Shown in pieces: positions 61,489 through 64,000 of a DNA stretch of 64,000 nucleotides (the stretch's first letter is position 1; the number at the start of each line of letters is the position of its first letter). A program made the position numbers and the translations under genes. The stretch comes from Bacteroidetes bacterium UBA6161 (GTDB lineage Bacteria > Bacteroidota > Bacteroidia > NS11-12g > UBA955), in contig DIUJ01000035.1 in assembly GCA_002422315.1 (NCBI GenBank), positions 4,578 through 68,577 of the forward strand. Direction: 5' to 3'. The notes under the pieces are model-generated. The model saw only the letters and a program-made list of their open reading frames with translations. It did no database searches and had not been told where the DNA came from.

Positions 61489-63834
61489 ATGAGACATACT
61501 TATACACATTATTTATTGGTTATTGTAGTATTTTTCGGGGGAATAGGGAAAAACATGGCCCAGTTAACAATAGACCCTATAAAGTATTACTCTTCTGATT
61601 CCATTGCGTTTATTCTAGAAAACAATACTATTTTAGAGAATCCTTTGACAGGTGGGCTAAATCTGCCACAAATAAGTCAAGTAGATTTAAATAACGATGG
61701 CAAACCCGATCTATTTGTATTTGACAGAAGCAATGACAAAGGCTTTACTTATATCAATACCGGCATACCTGGCAATTATAGCTACGAATATGCACCACAA
61801 TTTGAATATCTATTTGATTTCCAAATGGTAACTTTTGCTTATTTTAGAGATTTTAACAGAGATGGGAAAATGGATTTGTTTACTTCAATTCCTGGTGGTA
61901 GTGTTGTGGTTTATTTAAACATAACGGAACTGGGCGATACAATTCTGTCATTAAGAAAAATGGGGGAATTGTGGAGTAGAAACAATACCAACGGTCCTGT
62001 TTTTTTCAATAAACTTGGAGCAAGGCCAGAAGACTTTCCTGTATTTGATGATTTAGATGGTGATGGCGACCTTGACTATATAACATATGAGTCTACTAAT
62101 GGAACGCTTATCATGCACCAAAACGAACAAATAGAACTTGGCTTACCCGACGACACATTGCTGTTTAGAATGGTGGATCTTTGTTGGGGAGGGTTTAGAG
62201 AATCTAGTAACAACGACGAAGTTTTTTTGAATTGCAATAGAATAGCATATCCTAAATATTACCGTTCGGAGCCCGAAAGAAATAGAAGACATGCAGCAGG
62301 TTCTACATTTTTTTCTATTGACATGGATGGAGATGGTGATAAAGAAATGATAATTGGAAATGGAGAATATGAAAATTTACTTTGGTTAACTAATGGTAAG
62401 TCCGATTTGAACTGGCCTAATGATACGATAATCTCTTTTAAGGCTCATTTTCCAAGTAAGGACAACAATGAGATAGCGTTTAAATACACCCCTGCTTTAT
62501 TCCATTTTGATGTGGATGGTGACAATGTAAAAGATATTTTAGCAGCTCCTTTTTTCTCAGACAAATATGAAGCTAGCCATAATATTTGGTTCTTAAAAAA
62601 TTTGGGATCAGATTCCATACCCGATTTCAAAATACAATCTAAGGATTTTCTAGGATTTGGAACACTGGACCTAGGAAAAGACATAGCTCCTTTTTTTATT
62701 GACATTAATAAAGACGGCCTCATCGATTTATTAGTTGGTGTTGACCACGATTCCATTTCCGATCCAGTAAATCCTCATTCAAGTATATATAGATTTGACA
62801 ATATTGGAACTATTAACTCTCCTATCTTTAAGCTTGTAGACAAAGATTTTGGAAAAGTAAGAGCTTTAAAACTATCAAAAATCCATGTAAATATGGTAGA
62901 TATGGACAATGACAATTTGGAAGATTTAATCATTGGTTCAGGAGAAATTGGAAAAGTTATATTTTTAAGAAACACTTCCTCAAGCAACAATACTAAATTC
63001 CCTGATTTTAATATTGTTTCCATAGACTTATTGGCAGGACAAAATTTAGGAGGCAGTATATCTCCTACTGTTTTTGATTACAACCTAGATGGTTATAAGG
63101 ATTTAATCATTGGAAAGTCGAATGGTAGAATAGCTTATTACAGAAACAATGCACACACAGGTACACCAACTTTTACTAAAGTAACAGACGAATTGGGAGA
63201 TGTAAGAACTAATTTATTTAGAACTGATTTTAATGGTTATGAAAACATGGGAAATGCATCTCCTATTTTCTACGATTTGGATGGAGACAATAAACCTGAG
63301 TTGATTTGTGGAAATTCTAATGGGGAAATCAGAATTTGGAAAATATCTTACAATCACAATACCAAATTCCCTGAAGTTAGCAAAGGATATGGATATATAA
63401 ATGCTGCAAGTGACACTACTTTTGATTTTAAGATTGGAAGTAACTCTAAAATTGCAATTGCACCAATAAGGAATTTGACAAAACCCGATATATTAGTGGG
63501 ATTAAATAGAGGTGGTTTTAGATTCTTCAGCCAAGACGCTCAAAAAAGAGAAGTTGGTTTGAGTAAAATATCGAATCAGTCTATTTTATTTTCAATTATG
63601 CCAAATCCCTCAAACGATAATATTTTCTTAGATATTCCAGAAAACATCTTTATAGTAGGTTCTGAAATTATCTTTGAAGTAAGTGACATGAGTGGGAAAA
63701 CTATTTTTAGCAAAAAATTAGATTCACAAAATGTATATGAACCTATATCTATAGCTAAACCAGGGGTTTATTTTGGTTCTATTAGAGGAATAAATATCCC
63801 TAAATACCATTGTAAATTTGTTATCGTCAAATAA
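61489..63834 (+). CDS. Secreted FG-GAP/VCBS-repeat protein with T9SS type A sorting domain (781 aa)
   Basis: Exported protein (signal peptide ending KNMA|QLTI) consisting largely of about nine calcium-binding-like FG-GAP/VCBS repeats, each with a D-x-D/N-x-D-G core: DLNNDGKPDLFV, DFNRDGKMDLF, DLDGDGDLDY, DMDGDGDKEMI, DVDGDNVKDIL, DINKDGLIDLLVG, DMDNDNLEDLIIG, DYNLDGYKDLIIG and DLDGDNKPELI. This predicts an integrin-like beta-propeller. The last 80 residues are a type A sorting domain (ILFSIMPNPSNDNIFLDI, then KPGVYFGSI). A role in binding surface or extracellular polymer is likely; the ligand is unknown. Transcribed away from murF. Confidence 0.82.
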   Translation: MRHTYTHYLLVIVVFFGGIGKNMAQLTIDPIKYYSSDSIAFILENNTILENPLTGGLNLPQISQVDLNNDGKPDLFVFDRSNDKGFTYINTGIPGNYSYEYAPQFEYLFDFQMVTFAYFRDFNRDGKMDLFTSIPGGSVVVYLNITELGDTILSLRKMGELWSRNNTNGPVFFNKLGARPEDFPVFDDLDGDGDLDYITYESTNGTLIMHQNEQIELGLPDDTLLFRMVDLCWGGFRESSNNDEVFLNCNRIAYPKYYRSEPERNRRHAAGSTFFSIDMDGDGDKEMIIGNGEYENLLWLTNGKSDLNWPNDTIISFKAHFPSKDNNEIAFKYTPALFHFDVDGDNVKDILAAPFFSDKYEASHNIWFLKNLGSDSIPDFKIQSKDFLGFGTLDLGKDIAPFFIDINKDGLIDLLVGVDHDSISDPVNPHSSIYRFDNIGTINSPIFKLVDKDFGKVRALKLSKIHVNMVDMDNDNLEDLIIGSGEIGKVIFLRNTSSSNNTKFPDFNIVSIDLLAGQNLGGSISPTVFDYNLDGYKDLIIGKSNGRIAYYRNNAHTGTPTFTKVTDELGDVRTNLFRTDFNGYENMGNASPIFYDLDGDNKPELICGNSNGEIRIWKISYNHNTKFPEVSKGYGYINAASDTTFDFKIGSNSKIAIAPIRNLTKPDILVGLNRGGFRFFSQDAQKREVGLSKISNQSILFSIMPNPSNDNIFLDIPENIFIVGSEIIFEVSDMSGKTIFSKKLDSQNVYEPISIAKPGVYFGSIRGINIPKYHCKFVIVK

Positions 63835-63976
63835 ATTCAGAATGTAGTTTAATGAGGCTTGATTGCTTGTATATATTAGTCTTGATTATTTCTTAAATAA
63901 GATTAGCCTACTAATAAGATTTTGGTGTTTGATTAGAGAAATACTACTCTACTTAAAATCTAGTTTAACCCCATTT

Positions 63977-64000
63977 CAGCATTAGAAAATTCTAATGCTG
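63977..64000. repeat. Perfect 11-bp palindrome at the right edge
   Basis: CAGCATTAGAA-AA-TTCTAATGCTG, a perfect stem with a 2-nt centre, reaching the last base of the window. It may be a terminator stem for the FG-GAP gene or the end of a larger repeat; what follows is not visible. Confidence 0.6.

Noticed and set aside
1..64000. CRISPR arrays, tRNA/rRNA genes, transposases, integrases, prophage genes
   Set aside because: No regularly spaced repeats, no cloverleaf-like intergenic segment and no mobile-element enzyme domain were recognised on reading; a tRNAscan or Infernal run was not possible here.

Overview
The window is chromosomal DNA of a member of the Bacteroidota. Four things point there: (i) components of the type IX secretion system (T9SS) and gliding apparatus (PorU, PorV, a PorP/SprF protein, GldJ) with seven proteins that carry T9SS C-terminal sorting domains; (ii) promoters of the TTTG-N19/20-TAnnTTTG type, with TAnnTTTG elements just upstream of many genes; (iii) low G+C and almost no Shine-Dalgarno sequences; (iv) signal peptides nearly all followed by Gln at +1, together with a periplasmic glutaminyl cyclase. 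GldJ and the SprB-type (type B) sorting domains suggest a gliding or surface-adhesive organism of a Flavobacteriales/Chitinophagales-like lineage. The exact order cannot be fixed from this sequence.

Layout. 1-8 kb: the 3' part of aroA, then a minus-strand pair of large T9SS surface proteins (the first with a dinucleotide repeat near its start) and an OmpA-like protein. 7.9-10.2 kb: a bicarbonate-uptake module (sbtA with a translationally coupled small protein, and a divergent LysR regulator). 10.2-18.9 kb: aroC, a dicarboxylate/glutamate symporter, a secreted M43 metalloprotease, topA, a SirB1-like protein and a TPR lipoprotein. 18.9-19.3 kb: a gene-free stretch with a 197-bp element bounded by inverted repeats. 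19.3-27.4 kb: a secreted BNR-repeat protein, then panB, a histidine kinase, a TonB-like protein, ruvX, def, ubiA-like and gmk. 27.4-30.2 kb: an AT-rich, inverted three-gene island (7-TM protein, SDR, Crp/Fnr regulator). 30.3-37.2 kb: a tightly packed plus-strand operon: cysS, glutaminyl cyclase, an RmlD-like SDR, a MuiA-like protein, GDP-fucose synthase and a glycosyltransferase. 37.2-44.3 kb: a giant type B surface protein, then a sigma factor / membrane-anchored beta-barrel / T9SS cargo operon. 44.4-49 kb: a LutA-like and malate/lactate dehydrogenase pair, radC, rpsT, glyS. 49-61.4 kb: the T9SS/envelope block porV-porU, sprF-like, gldJ, a beta-helix lipoprotein, murB, an RluA-type pseudouridine synthase and murF. 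61.5-63.8 kb: a secreted FG-GAP/VCBS protein.

How it fits together. A strong theme is building the cell surface. The Sec-exported proteins here would be trimmed by signal peptidase, capped by the glutaminyl cyclase, moved through the T9SS and processed by PorU with PorV. The most unusual regulatory unit is 40902-44345, where an ECF sigma factor is translationally linked to a predicted anti-sigma protein fused to an outer-membrane beta-barrel and to a T9SS cargo. A second candidate is the (AC)9 tract at the start of a glycine-rich T9SS protein, which has the form of a phase-variation switch. No CRISPR array, prophage, insertion-sequence transposase, tRNA or rRNA gene was recognised.
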